NCBI GenBank assembly: GCA_022797215.1
Contig: JAAWKD010000006.1
Coordinates: 1-64,000, forward strand
Source of the DNA: Clostridia bacterium
Lineage (GTDB): Bacteria > Bacillota > Clostridia > TANB77 > CAG-508
Reading direction: 5' to 3'
Length of the DNA: 64,000 nucleotides
In this document: in pieces, positions 28,101 through 36,757 of the stretch
Position numbering within the stretch: the stretch's first letter is position 1
Layout of the letters: each line of letters opens with the position of its first letter
Position numbers and translations under genes: made by a program
Notes under the pieces: model-generated
Seen by the model: only the letters and a program-made list of their open reading frames with translations
What the model was told of the DNA's origin: nothing
The model's database searches: none

Positions 28101-31100
28101 TTGGTCAAAAAACTTGGCAATATTTTAAAGACTATCTAAAATCAGAATACAATTATCTACCACCAGATAATTACCAAGAAGATAGAAAACCAAAAACAGT
28201 TCCAAGAACTTCATCTACTAACATTGGTTTAGCCTTACTAGCAGTTATCTCAAGTTATGACTTAGGATATGAAACAATAGAAAATACCATACAGTTATTA
28301 GAAAAAATGATAGAAACCATTAGCAATTTACCAAAATGGAATGGGCATTTATACAACTGGTATGACATTCAAACTATGCAGCCTCTAAAACCTAGATATG
28401 TTTCATCAGTAGATAGTGGAAATTTTATAGGCTACCTATTTGTTGTAAAACAATTTTTAGAAGAACAAATAAATCAAAAAGAACAAAATGTAAAGCACCA
28501 ATTAAAAACAATGATAGAAATTGTAAATAACATTATTGAGCAAACAGACTTTAGAATGTTATATGATGAGGAAACCCGCCTATTTTCCATTGGTTTTAAT
28601 GTAGAAGAAAATAAATTAACAGACTCTTACTATGACTTATTAGCATCAGAAGCAAGACAGGCAAGTTTAGTAGCAATTGCTAAAAAAGATATTCCAGTCA
28701 AACATTGGAACAATTTAAGTAGAACTTTGACGATTCTAAATCAATACAAAGGGCTTATTTCTTGGTCGGGAACGGCCTTTGAATATCTAATGCCTAATAT
28801 GAATATACCAAAATATCCAGGAAGTTTACTAGCAGAATCCACAGAATTTATGCTCATGTGCCAACAAGAATATGCTAAAAAATTACACATTCCTTGGGGA
28901 ATTTCAGAGTCAGCATTTCATTTAAAAGACTTGCATAATAACTACCAATATAAGGCTTTTGGCATTCCGTGGCTAGGACTAAAAAGAGGGCTAGCAGACG
29001 AAATGGTAGTATCTAGCTATGGTAGCATTCTTGCTTTACCAGAAGAGCCAAAAGAAGTAGTGGAAAATTTAAAAAGACTAGAACAAGCAGGGATGTACCA
29101 GAAATACGGATTTTATGAAGCTATTGATTATACACCTACTCGATTAAAAAAAGGACAAGAATATGCTTTAGTGAAAACCTATATGGCACATCATCAAGGC
29201 TTAATACTATTAGCGGTGAATAACCTATTTCACCAAAATATTTTACAAAAAAGATTTATGAAAAATCCACAAATGCAAGCTATTGATATTTTACTACAAG
29301 AGAAAATGCCAGAAAATATTATTATTACAAAAGAAGAAAAAGAAAAAGTAGAAAAAATGAAATATGTAGATGACCAAAGCTATACACAAAAGGAAATCAC
29401 AAAACCAGTCACTAAGCTACCACAAGTCAATGTCCTATCCAGTGAAAATTACACAATTGTCACAGATAGTAAAGGACAAGGATATAGCAAATATGGTGAC
29501 ATTTTAATCAATCGATATAAAAGAACAGATGAGGTAGAGCAAGGAGTATTTTTCTTTCTAAAAAATGTCAAAACGAACCGTATTTGGACAACTAGCCACA
29601 TGAGTTACCTAGCAAATGCAGATAAGTATAGTATTTGCTTTACACCTGCACAAACAAAAATAACTAGACAAGATGGTAATATAGAAACTATTAACAGAAT
29701 TGGAATTTCACCAGATGAGCCAGTAGAACTTAGAACAATAGAATTAACTAATCATGGAATAGAACCAGAAACTCTAGAGATTACTAGTTATTTTGAACCA
29801 GTTTTATCACAAGAAGCACAGGAAATAGCACATCCAGCGTTTAATAAGTTGTTTTTAAATTATGAATATTTAGAAGACACTCACACTATTTTAGTTAACC
29901 GAAGAACTAGAACAGCTAGCGAGAAAAAGGTATTTTTAGGAGCGAATTTCTATACAGAAAATGAAACCATAGGGGAAGTAGAATATGAGATAGACAAAGA
30001 AAAGTTTTATGGTAGAAATAACTTGGGATTACCAAATAGCGTAAAAAATTCAAGTCCTTTTAGTAATCAGATAAACCTAACAACAGAGCCAATTATTAGT
30101 ATGAGAAGAACAATAACCATACAACCAGAGCAAAAGGTAACCCTAAACTTTATTCTTGCTGCAGGAGAGAGCAAGGAGCAAGTTATAGAAGAACTAAAGA
30201 AATTTGGTAATCAAGAAACCATTAGTTATCATTTAGAACTTGCAAAAGCAAAAGCGGAAGCGGCAAACCGCTACTTAGGAATTCAGACAAAACAATTAGA
30301 TTTATATCAAAAAATGGCAGGATATTTGCTAAAGTGTAATCCTTTAAAAGGGTTAATATACAAAACAGATTTGCAAGTACCAGTAAATAAGTTATGGCAA
30401 TATGGAATTTCAGGAGATTTACCAATTTTATTAATTCGTATAAAAACATTAGAAGAAATAGAGCTAGTAGAAGAAGCATTAAAAGCTTATGAATATTTCC
30501 GCTTGAAAAATATCCAACTAGATTTAGTGATAGTAAGTGAAGAAAAATATAGTTATGAAAGCAGTGTGAAAGAAGCTATTTTTGCAAGTGTTCTCAATCA
30601 AAATTTAGGGTATTTGCAAAACATTAAAGGTGGTATTTTTATTCTAGAAAATTTATCAGAAGAAGAAACCAAACTTCTAGAATATAGAGCAAACCTAAGT
30701 TTTAATGGTGAAAATAGCATGTTACGTCATCTAAAAGAATGGGAAGAAGAATATTTAGAAAAGATAAAAGAAGTTCCAAAAGAGGAGCCAGCAAAGGTGA
30801 TAACACAGAACAATCCAATTCATGAAAATTTAGAAGCAGAAAACTTAAAATATTATAACGAATATGGAGGATTTTCAGAAGATGGTACAGAATATCATAT
30901 TCGTATTCATAAAGATCAAAAATTGCCTACTGTTTGGAGCCACTTATTAACAAATCAAAATTTTGGAATCTTAGTAACAGAAAGCATGGGAGGATATACC
31001 TGGTACAAAAATAGTAGATTAAATCGATTAACTGCTTGGAATAACCAACCAGTAGTAGATATTCCATCAGAAGCTATCTATATTCAAGATGATGAAACTA

Positions 31101-33235
31101 AGAAAATGTGGTCTTTAGGATTTAATCCTTGCCCAGATGAAAATGATTACGATATTACTTATGGATTTGGGTATGCAAAATACAAACATTCTAGTAAGGG
31201 AATGACACAAAAATTAGATGTATTTGTGCCAATGGAAGATAATATCAAAATACAAGTTATGCAGCTAGAAAATAATGAATTGCATAAAAAGAAATATAAA
31301 GTAGTGTACTATGTTAAACCAGTTTTAGGAGAAGATGAACTAAAATCGAATGGCTTTTTGTATATGAACTTTGATGAAAATGCAAATATGATTTGTATGA
31401 AAAATATAAGTGCAGAAGAAAAGAACCAATATTTATTTGTATCTTGTAGTCAAAAAATTACTTCTTATACAGGTAGTAAGTCTAGCTTTTTAGGAAAAGG
31501 AAATTTAACACATCCAGACAGTATAGATCAAATTGAGCTTAATAAAGAAAACAGCTTGTGGCAAGACGGTATTATTGCGATACAATGTGAGGTAGAATTA
31601 GAAGCCTTAGAGAGCAAAAAAGTAGTTTTCACTTTAGGCATAGGAAAAGATATCTTAGAATGTCAAGACCTAAGCTATCAGTATAGAAATACAAGTAAAG
31701 TATATGAAGAATATGAAAATACGAAAAAATATTGGAGAGAATTTCTAGGACAGATGCAAGTAACAACACCCCTTGAATCTACTAACCTTTTATTAAATGG
31801 CTGGCTATTATATCAAGTAATGACTTCAAGGATGTGGGGAAGAACAGGATATTACCAGTCAGGAGGAGCCTTTGGTTTTAGAGACCAATTACAAGATTGT
31901 ATTGCTTTGAAATATAGTAAACCAGAAATTTTAAGAAATCAGATTATTAAGCATGCTAAGCGCCAATTTATAGAAGGAGATGTAGAACACTGGTGGCATG
32001 AAGAAACTAGTAGAGGAATTAGAACCAAATTTAGTGATGATCGTTTATGGTTAGTATATTTAACACAAGAATATATAGATTTCACAGGAGAAGATAGTAT
32101 TTTAGATACGCCAATTCCTTATCTTATAGGAGAACCTCTGACAGAGGAAATTGACGAAAGGTATGACTTATATGTACCATCAGACCAAATAGGAAGTTTA
32201 TATGAGCATTGTAAAAAAGCAATTCAAATATCACTTGATTTTGGAGAGAATGGACTTCCTAAAATAGGCTCAGGAGACTGGAACGATGGATTTAGTACAG
32301 TAGGAAATCAAGGAAAAGGAGAAAGTATATGGCTTGGATTTTTCCTTTATGATATATTAAAAAGGTTTATTCCCATTTGTCAAGAAAGAGGAGAAGAAGA
32401 ATTAGCAAAACAATATCAGCAAGTAATGGAAAAACTAAGAAGAGCTCTTAACTCTAATGGATGGGATGGTAGATGGTTTAGACGTGCTTTCATGGATAAT
32501 GGCAATGTGCTAGGCAGTATTCAAAATGAAGAATGTAGAATAGATGCTATAGCACAAAGCTGGGCTATTATTTCAGGAGCGGGAGATAATGATAAAAAAT
32601 ATATTTCTATGCAAAGTCTAGAAAATCATCTAGTGGATAAAGAAAATGGTATCATCAAGTTATTAGATCCACCATTTGATAAAAGTATTCTAGAACCAGG
32701 CTATATCAAAGCATATGTTCCAGGGACAAGAGAAAATGGAGGACAATATACTCATGGAGCAATATGGGCAATTATAGCACAAGCAATGTTAGGCTTTGGA
32801 GATAAAGCAGGAGAATTATACAGAATGATTAATCCAATAGAGCATAGCAGAACAAAAGAGGCAGCATCTAAATATAAGGTAGAGCCTTATGTAGTTTGTG
32901 CAGATATCTCTGGGCAAAGAAATTTAGCAGGAAGAGGAGGTTGGACCTGGTACACAGGATCTGCAAGTTGGATGTATGAAGCAGTCGTAAAGTATCTCTT
33001 AGGTATATATATTCAAAAAGGGGTACTCCATATAGAACCTTGTATTCCAAAAGAATGGAAAGAATATTCTATCAAATATCAATATGGAAATAGTAGATAT
33101 CATATTCAGGTAAATAATCCAAATGGAAAAACAACAGGTGTAACTGCTTTTAAAGTAAATGGGGAGGAAATACCAGAAAAATGTATTGCTCTAAATGACA
33201 GTGGAGGAATCTACAAAATCGAAATAGAAATGTAA
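25112..33235 (+). CDS. Cyclic beta-1,2-glucan synthase-like giant glycosyltransferase/phosphorylase
   Basis: 2707 residues in one frame. An N-terminal region, then two membrane helices (about 388-440), a GT84/GT2-type domain with DADTQ near residue 609 and RLHRWIRGDWQ near 757, further helices to about 1000, a glycoamylase-like domain (SESAFHLKDLHNNYQYKAFG near 1265), two carbohydrate-binding regions, and a C-terminal GH94 phosphorylase domain with GSGDWNDGFS near 2387. This is the layout of NdvB/Cgs, which builds and cyclises beta-1,2-glucan at the membrane. Start GTG with AAGGAG 13 nt upstream. No in-frame CGG was seen across all 2707 codons. Confidence 0.9.
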   Translation: MEYKNLSIRGTILNQSQLENYLETIATDHNLQNTSNKNTYPIPRLKENFEVITEVYQLLNEHIKLKIPIHPAGEWILDNYYVIDQTVKNIKQDLSLKKYTGFLGLANGSYKGFARIYVLASEIVGYTNNKIDGKTLSQLLQAYQRKKSLSMEEIWNISLFLKLALIENIREICEKIYSVQVQKYKVENMIERLVENKEKEELQFNHLSTYKEKVKANYEMKYPFIEYLSYRLKKYGKKAYPFLMVLEEQVNKMGMTVSEVVEKEHFDIALRKIAVGNCITSIKTLSRISMVEIFEQINGVEDILKQDPAEVYDKMNYETKVAYRNQIKEISQKTKISEIYISKKCLDLSQKGQNKKSHIGYYLLDEGKQILLEELTGKKPKRTSSTKKILWTIIILAFLTIGTSSLMTWYLYTQIHQVIWSVLLGILFLIPVEIIWVQIGQYLLGKFVKPKIIPKLDYIDGVPPESSTFVVIPTILNSKEKVKGLMERLEVYYMANKSDNVYFAILGDCSSGKNQKEPFDEEVIQTGKEVAKKLNEKYPDQNFPKFHFLYRQRVWNEKEECYLGWERKRGLLNQFNEYILGKEKDNFLANTIEEVKEQLPKIKYVITLDADTQLSLNTGLELIGGMAHILNTPILNERKDLVIEGHALLQPRVGISLLEVGKSPFTKIYAGSGGKDAYTNAISDIYQDNFEEGIFTGKGIYDVEVFSTVLSKEIAENTVLSHDLLEGSYLRCGLASDIVLMDGYPSSYNSFKTRLHRWIRGDWQVAKWLGSSIYNKSGEKKRNPLTLLSKYKIFDNLLRSLHEPMIILTMIYASILDIIYSIKIGPIITLAVISAVIPMIIEIINRIIFKKEAETVQKTFTKTISGVKASIIRGILAISVLPDKAYFSLNACIKTLYRMMVSKKHFLEWMTAEEAEKNAKKDLFSYYRNMLSNSILGILGMVLLLVLPQNIFSIFLFILSSLWLIGPAIMWYISKEIKTRETLEELKPEEQKYVLEIGQKTWQYFKDYLKSEYNYLPPDNYQEDRKPKTVPRTSSTNIGLALLAVISSYDLGYETIENTIQLLEKMIETISNLPKWNGHLYNWYDIQTMQPLKPRYVSSVDSGNFIGYLFVVKQFLEEQINQKEQNVKHQLKTMIEIVNNIIEQTDFRMLYDEETRLFSIGFNVEENKLTDSYYDLLASEARQASLVAIAKKDIPVKHWNNLSRTLTILNQYKGLISWSGTAFEYLMPNMNIPKYPGSLLAESTEFMLMCQQEYAKKLHIPWGISESAFHLKDLHNNYQYKAFGIPWLGLKRGLADEMVVSSYGSILALPEEPKEVVENLKRLEQAGMYQKYGFYEAIDYTPTRLKKGQEYALVKTYMAHHQGLILLAVNNLFHQNILQKRFMKNPQMQAIDILLQEKMPENIIITKEEKEKVEKMKYVDDQSYTQKEITKPVTKLPQVNVLSSENYTIVTDSKGQGYSKYGDILINRYKRTDEVEQGVFFFLKNVKTNRIWTTSHMSYLANADKYSICFTPAQTKITRQDGNIETINRIGISPDEPVELRTIELTNHGIEPETLEITSYFEPVLSQEAQEIAHPAFNKLFLNYEYLEDTHTILVNRRTRTASEKKVFLGANFYTENETIGEVEYEIDKEKFYGRNNLGLPNSVKNSSPFSNQINLTTEPIISMRRTITIQPEQKVTLNFILAAGESKEQVIEELKKFGNQETISYHLELAKAKAEAANRYLGIQTKQLDLYQKMAGYLLKCNPLKGLIYKTDLQVPVNKLWQYGISGDLPILLIRIKTLEEIELVEEALKAYEYFRLKNIQLDLVIVSEEKYSYESSVKEAIFASVLNQNLGYLQNIKGGIFILENLSEEETKLLEYRANLSFNGENSMLRHLKEWEEEYLEKIKEVPKEEPAKVITQNNPIHENLEAENLKYYNEYGGFSEDGTEYHIRIHKDQKLPTVWSHLLTNQNFGILVTESMGGYTWYKNSRLNRLTAWNNQPVVDIPSEAIYIQDDETKKMWSLGFNPCPDENDYDITYGFGYAKYKHSSKGMTQKLDVFVPMEDNIKIQVMQLENNELHKKKYKVVYYVKPVLGEDELKSNGFLYMNFDENANMICMKNISAEEKNQYLFVSCSQKITSYTGSKSSFLGKGNLTHPDSIDQIELNKENSLWQDGIIAIQCEVELEALESKKVVFTLGIGKDILECQDLSYQYRNTSKVYEEYENTKKYWREFLGQMQVTTPLESTNLLLNGWLLYQVMTSRMWGRTGYYQSGGAFGFRDQLQDCIALKYSKPEILRNQIIKHAKRQFIEGDVEHWWHEETSRGIRTKFSDDRLWLVYLTQEYIDFTGEDSILDTPIPYLIGEPLTEEIDERYDLYVPSDQIGSLYEHCKKAIQISLDFGENGLPKIGSGDWNDGFSTVGNQGKGESIWLGFFLYDILKRFIPICQERGEEELAKQYQQVMEKLRRALNSNGWDGRWFRRAFMDNGNVLGSIQNEECRIDAIAQSWAIISGAGDNDKKYISMQSLENHLVDKENGIIKLLDPPFDKSILEPGYIKAYVPGTRENGGQYTHGAIWAIIAQAMLGFGDKAGELYRMINPIEHSRTKEAASKYKVEPYVVCADISGQRNLAGRGGWTWYTGSASWMYEAVVKYLLGIYIQKGVLHIEPCIPKEWKEYSIKYQYGNSRYHIQVNNPNGKTTGVTAFKVNGEEIPEKCIALNDSGGIYKIEIEM

Positions 33236-33240
33236 AAAAA

Positions 33241-33365
33241 GATATATCTATTAGTCCAGTCCTATCTACGATGTATTTCTTACTCGCATAGGCTATCTGT
33301 ATAGCTCATACTTCGCTTACAGCTACCTTAGCCAGGATACCCTATAACACAATTCCTAAATCAGT
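33241..33365 (-). repeat. Scar of a DGR variable-region cassette
   Basis: On the minus strand this reads GTTATAGGGTATCCTGGC and then jumps directly to TAAGGTAGCTGTAAGCG, GAAGTATGAGC and the rest of the cassette tail found at 33961-34075. The leader matches that of the cassettes at 34141-34300 and 55225, but the whole variable part and most of the repeat behind it are missing. It is therefore a deletion derivative of the same element. Confidence 0.7.
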
Positions 33366-33393
33366 TGACAGAAGTAAATAAAATGTGTATAAT
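33365..33393 (+). promoter_or_regulatory. Strong promoter of the antisense RNA
   Basis: A perfect TTGACA and a perfect TATAAT with a 17-nt spacer. Nothing coding follows, only a short RNA with a terminator. Confidence 0.75.
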
Positions 33394-33399
33394 ATAGTT

Positions 33400-33483
33400 A
33401 GAAAATGAGAAACCACGAGAGTGGTTGCCAAGAAAGATTAGATAACCGTTTACTTGGGCAAAAAGCAGAACGGTTATTTTTTA
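33400..33483 (+). ncRNA. Small RNA, probable type I antitoxin
   Basis: About 80 nt from the promoter start to a terminator. It has a first hairpin AACCACGAGAGTGGTT, then ATAACCGTT and AACGGTTAT as a terminator stem followed by T. It runs toward, and would overlap, the 3' untranslated end of the toxin mRNA on the opposite strand, whose stop codon is at 33481. This is the convergent arrangement of txpA/RatA-type systems, where the antisense RNA blocks or destabilises the toxin mRNA. Confidence 0.6.
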
Positions 33484-33597
33484 TTGCTTATGTAGTAAAA
33501 CTAAGATGGTAATTACTAAGACAATATTTATGATAGACATTCCTACTAATCCGTAGAAGAGTAGTTTGACAATTACTAATAATGCTGTTTCTACCAT
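33481..33597 (-). CDS. Small hydrophobic peptide, probable type I toxin
   Basis: A 38-residue peptide, MVETALLVIVKLLFYGLVG at its start and a second hydrophobic stretch SIINIVLVITILVLLHKQ at its end: essentially one long or two short membrane helices with a basic tail. It has a perfect GGAGGTGG RBS 5 nt before ATG 33597. The mRNA leader from the promoter at 33780-33808 would be about 170 nt and contains complementary blocks (AACATCAAAG with CTTTGATGT) that could fold over the RBS, a usual feature of type I toxins. The antisense RNA lies at its 3' end. No homologous family is recognised. Confidence 0.6.
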   Translation of the reverse strand: MVETALLVIVKLLFYGLVGMSIINIVLVITILVLLHKQ

Positions 33598-33779
33598 AGT
33601 ACCACCTCCATATATCAGTCTCACAACCTAAGTCGTGGAGGAATATGTACACATCAAAGAGTAAAAGGTGGCAACACACTCCGCTTATTACGGCTAGACC
33701 CTATTTTCTAACTTGTAGTAAAAAGCTTTGATGTTCTTCATAGGCTCTACTCCGCTTATTCTCATTTTCTATGCATACT

Positions 33780-33808
33780 AGTATAATATAGTTTAAATTA
33801 TTTGTCTA
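33780..33808 (-). promoter_or_regulatory. Promoter of the toxin transcript
   Basis: On the minus strand: TAGACA, 17 nt, TATACT. The same hexamers, spacing and first half of the spacer occur at 34318-34346 in front of the variable-region cassette, so both units share one promoter type. Confidence 0.6.
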
Positions 33809-33834
33809 GTATTTGAGAACAAAAATTTGCACAA

Positions 33835-33876
33835 AAAGATATATCGCTTTCATATAACTACTTGCGATATATCTTT
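33835..33876 (-). terminator. Terminator of the variable-region cassette transcript
   Basis: A perfect 13-bp stem: AAAGATATATCGC and GCGATATATCTTT around a 16-nt loop. It lies at the end of the cassette; the second cassette has a weaker counterpart near 55650-55690. Confidence 0.6.
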
Positions 33877-34317
33877 CTTTTTTATTTTACCAATATAGGA
33901 AGGAACTATGTTTCTTTAATAATATAGATATACTCGGAAAACTCCTTAAAGTTTTCCCCTCAGATAAACTATATTAGTCTAGTCCTATCTACGATGTATT
34001 TCTTACTCGCATAGGCTATCTGTATAGCTCATACTTCGTTTACAGCTACCTTAAAGTCCGGTGCCTTACACTACGCTCCGCTCCGTCGCATAAGTCATCT
34101 GTAACTCACTACGCTCGAACAGCTGACTTAACCACTGCTACTCCACGACCACAGTTGTTGTTGCTAGCCCAATTGTTGTTATAGTTGAAGGAGAATATTC
34201 CGCCAGCGCCACGTATGAAACCGTTGCTAGTATTGTTGAGCTAAGTAGAGTTGCTAGCGCCATGCCAGCCTGAGCAGCCAGGGTACCTATAACATAATCC
34301 CTAGTAAATATATTTTT
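33877..34317 (-). pseudogene. DGR-type variable-region cassette VR1 (interrupted)
   Basis: On the minus strand, 34287-34141 encodes a C-type-lectin/FGE-fold variable region: YPGCSGWHGASNST, a TAG stop, then SNGFIRGAGGIFSF, a run of AAC codons, and CGRGVAVVKSA. It aligns with the copy at 55235 (YPGCAGWHGAS ... GGFIRGVSGVFFF ... CGRGVAVVKSA): constant blocks are nearly identical while Asn codons here are Tyr, Trp, Asp, Gly or Val there, the pattern left by adenine mutagenesis. The N-terminal part of a target protein is absent, and the TAG breaks the frame. The rest of the cassette is a tail shared with 55400-55620. It does not match the template repeat at 2.1 kb. Confidence 0.7.
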
Positions 34318-34346
34318 AGTATAATACAACATAAATTATTTGTCTA
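34318..34346 (-). promoter_or_regulatory. Promoter of cassette VR1
   Basis: Minus strand TAGACA, 17 nt, TATACT, same as the toxin promoter. It would produce an RNA of about 450 nt across the variable region to the terminator at 33835-33876. Confidence 0.55.
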
Positions 34347-34488
34347 GGATGATATTACAAAATCGTTTCATTTGTATTGCAAAACTATGTCAGAAATATT
34401 ACAAAAATATTCGAAAAAACTTGTACAAAAGATGTTAATATGATATAAATATAAAGTATAGAAACGAAAAGGAAGGCGGGTACTTTAC

Positions 34489-35262
34489 GTGGAAGAAAAT
34501 AAAGAGATGAGTATACAAGAAAATGAGAGAAATATGGACAAAAAGGTTATTTTAGTAGTAGATGATGAAAAGCCAATTAGAGACATTTTAGTATATAACT
34601 TACAAAAAGAAGGCTATGAAACGATAGAAGCAGAAGATGGAGAAAGTGCAATTAAGCTAGCTCTGGCTTCAAAAATAGATTTAATTTTATTAGATATTAT
34701 GCTTCCAAAAGTAGATGGATTAACTGTATGCCAAAGATTAAGACATACTCTTAATGTGCCAATTTTAATTCTATCTGCTAAAGATGAAGAAATTGATAAA
34801 ATTTTGGGGCTAGAATTGGGGGCAGACGATTATATTACAAAACCATTTAGCGTAAGAGAATTAATAGCAAGAGTAAAGGCAAATTTAAGAAAGGCAGAAG
34901 TAACAGGACAATTAAAAGGACAAGCAAAAGAAGAAGAAAAAGAGGAAGCAAAATCTCATAATCTTATTTCTTTAGGAGAACTTACAATTGATTTAGATAA
35001 ATTTGAGGTAAGAGTTAGAGGTGATGTAATTGATTTAACTCTTAGAGAATTTGAAGTATTAAAATACTTAGCAAATCAACCAGGACAAGTTGTTACAAGA
35101 GAAATCCTACTAGAAAAAGTATGGGGATATGAATATTATGGAGATATTAGAACCGTAGATGTTACAGTTAGAAGAATCAGAGAGAAAATTGAGAAAGACA
35201 CATCAGCACCAAAAATTTTAATTACCAAAAGAGGAGTAGGTTATTACCTAGCATCTAATTAA
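34489..35262 (+). CDS. OmpR/PhoB-family response regulator (WalR/PhoP-like)
   Basis: 257 residues. Receiver domain with the acidic pair VVDDE near residue 24, phosphorylation Asp in LILLDIM near 69 and Lys in YITKPFS; a Lys/Glu-rich linker; then a winged-helix DNA-binding domain (LTLREFEVLKYLANQPG, TVDVTVRRIREKIE). It is followed 22 nt later by its histidine kinase. The start is GTG 34489 with AAGGAAGG upstream; ATG 34507 is an alternative that leaves a shorter N-terminal arm. WalR and PhoP cannot be told apart from sequence. Confidence 0.88.
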   Translation: MEENKEMSIQENERNMDKKVILVVDDEKPIRDILVYNLQKEGYETIEAEDGESAIKLALASKIDLILLDIMLPKVDGLTVCQRLRHTLNVPILILSAKDEEIDKILGLELGADDYITKPFSVRELIARVKANLRKAEVTGQLKGQAKEEEKEEAKSHNLISLGELTIDLDKFEVRVRGDVIDLTLREFEVLKYLANQPGQVVTREILLEKVWGYEYYGDIRTVDVTVRRIREKIEKDTSAPKILITKRGVGYYLASN

Positions 35263-35284
35263 AGAACACAAAAGGAATAAAAAA

Positions 35285-36757
35285 ATGATAAAAAATATAC
35301 AAACTAAGATTATATTAATTTTCTTTGTTTTGGGGATTTTGATAATTGGTTCACTTTCTTTTTCGCATATCATGATGCTAGAAAGAATGAAACAATCATT
35401 AATACAAAACGAAGAGGGAAAACCTGTGCAATTTTCGGAAAGCCAACAAATCAAGCTTCAAGAAGAAATCAAAGCACAAATTGGCCAAACAGAAATTATT
35501 ACTGTAATAGCAATTGGAAGTTTTAGTCTTATTATGGTATTAGTTGGCTATTTTAATACAAAATCAGTTGTAAATCCAGTAAATAATTTGATCGAAAGTG
35601 CAGAGAAAATAGCTAATGGGGAAGAAGTTGAAATTGCACATTTAGACACGAAAAAAACACAAATTGATGAGCTAGTAAATGCTTTTAGTCTTATGACAAA
35701 TGAGTTAAAGCAAAACCTAAATGAAATGGGAAAGCAAAAAAAGCAAATTGAAACTATTTTGCTTCATATGACAGATGGGATTATTGCTTTTGATATGGAA
35801 GGAAAAATTATTCATATTAATCCAGCAGCAAAAAGCCTATTGCAACTAGATAGACAAGACAATAACTTTAATAAAATTTTTCAGAAGTTGAATACAGATA
35901 TCAATTTAGAAAAAATTGTATACTTAGAAAATTGGACTTCTTCAGAACAAAGATTAAATATAGGAGAAAAGTATTTCAATTTATTATTTGCACCTTTTCA
36001 AGATGAAAGCGATAAGCCAGCAGGAGTTATTGTGGTAATTCAAGATATTACCCAACATGTAAAGCTAGACAATATGCAAAAAGAATTTGTAGCAGATGTT
36101 TCACACGAATTAAAAACACCAATTACCTCTATTATGGGGTATGCAGATACGCTTTTAGAATCTGAATATGATAAAGAAATGCAAGCAAAATTCTTAGGAG
36201 TAATTAGTTCAGAAGCTAGAAGAATGGCAAGATTAGTAACAGATTTACTTGTACTTTCACGTTATGATAATAAGAAAATCACTAAGGAAGAAGTAGAATT
36301 TGACTTAGGTGATTTAACAAAGAAATGTATTGAAAGATTAAAATTTGAAGTTGAAAAGAAAAACCACCATATTGAATGTTTTGTTACAGCCAATGTACCA
36401 CCAGTTAGAGCTGATAAATATGGGATTGAAAGGGTAATTCTAAATATTATTACAAATGCTATTAAATATACACCAGAAAATGGAATTATTAAAGTATATG
36501 TAGGATTTGTATATAATGATGCCTATATTAAAATTATTGATAATGGAATTGGTATTCCTGAAAACGATTTAAGTAGAATTTTTGAAAGATTTTATCGTGT
36601 AGACAAAGCAAGAACTAGAGAAATGGGAGGAACAGGACTAGGACTTTCCATTGCAAAAGAGATTTTAGACCAAAATAATGGTAGCATTGATATTAAAAGT
36701 GAAGTAGGAAAAGGAACAGAAATAGTAATTAGAGTACCTACTAAGAAGATGAATTAA
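35285..36757 (+). CDS. Sensor histidine kinase (WalK/PhoR-like)
   Basis: 490 residues: an N-terminal membrane helix, a short extracellular loop, a second helix (about 62-85), HAMP (VNPVNNLIESAEKIANGE), PAS (ILLHMTDGIIAFDMEGK), HisKA with the phospho-acceptor His in DVSHELKTPIT near residue 275, and the ATPase boxes NIITNAIKYTP, DNGIGIP and GGTGLGLSI. It phosphorylates the upstream response regulator. The stop codon runs straight into a dispersed repeat. No YycH/YycI accessory genes follow, so a Pho-type role is as likely as a Wal-type one. Confidence 0.88.
   Translation: MIKNIQTKIILIFFVLGILIIGSLSFSHIMMLERMKQSLIQNEEGKPVQFSESQQIKLQEEIKAQIGQTEIITVIAIGSFSLIMVLVGYFNTKSVVNPVNNLIESAEKIANGEEVEIAHLDTKKTQIDELVNAFSLMTNELKQNLNEMGKQKKQIETILLHMTDGIIAFDMEGKIIHINPAAKSLLQLDRQDNNFNKIFQKLNTDINLEKIVYLENWTSSEQRLNIGEKYFNLLFAPFQDESDKPAGVIVVIQDITQHVKLDNMQKEFVADVSHELKTPITSIMGYADTLLESEYDKEMQAKFLGVISSEARRMARLVTDLLVLSRYDNKKITKEEVEFDLGDLTKKCIERLKFEVEKKNHHIECFVTANVPPVRADKYGIERVILNIITNAIKYTPENGIIKVYVGFVYNDAYIKIIDNGIGIPENDLSRIFERFYRVDKARTREMGGTGLGLSIAKEILDQNNGSIDIKSEVGKGTEIVIRVPTKKMN

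Noticed and set aside
33598-33679. Longer form of the hydrophobic peptide starting at 33679
   Set aside because: The 38-residue form has a perfect RBS right before its ATG; the extra upstream frame is a different frame and lacks an RBS.
34141-34287. VR1 or VR2 as the target of the template repeat at 2.1 kb
   Set aside because: The constant ends differ: the template ends SFRPL, the cassettes end CGRGVAVV, and the nucleotide sequences do not align outside Asn codons.
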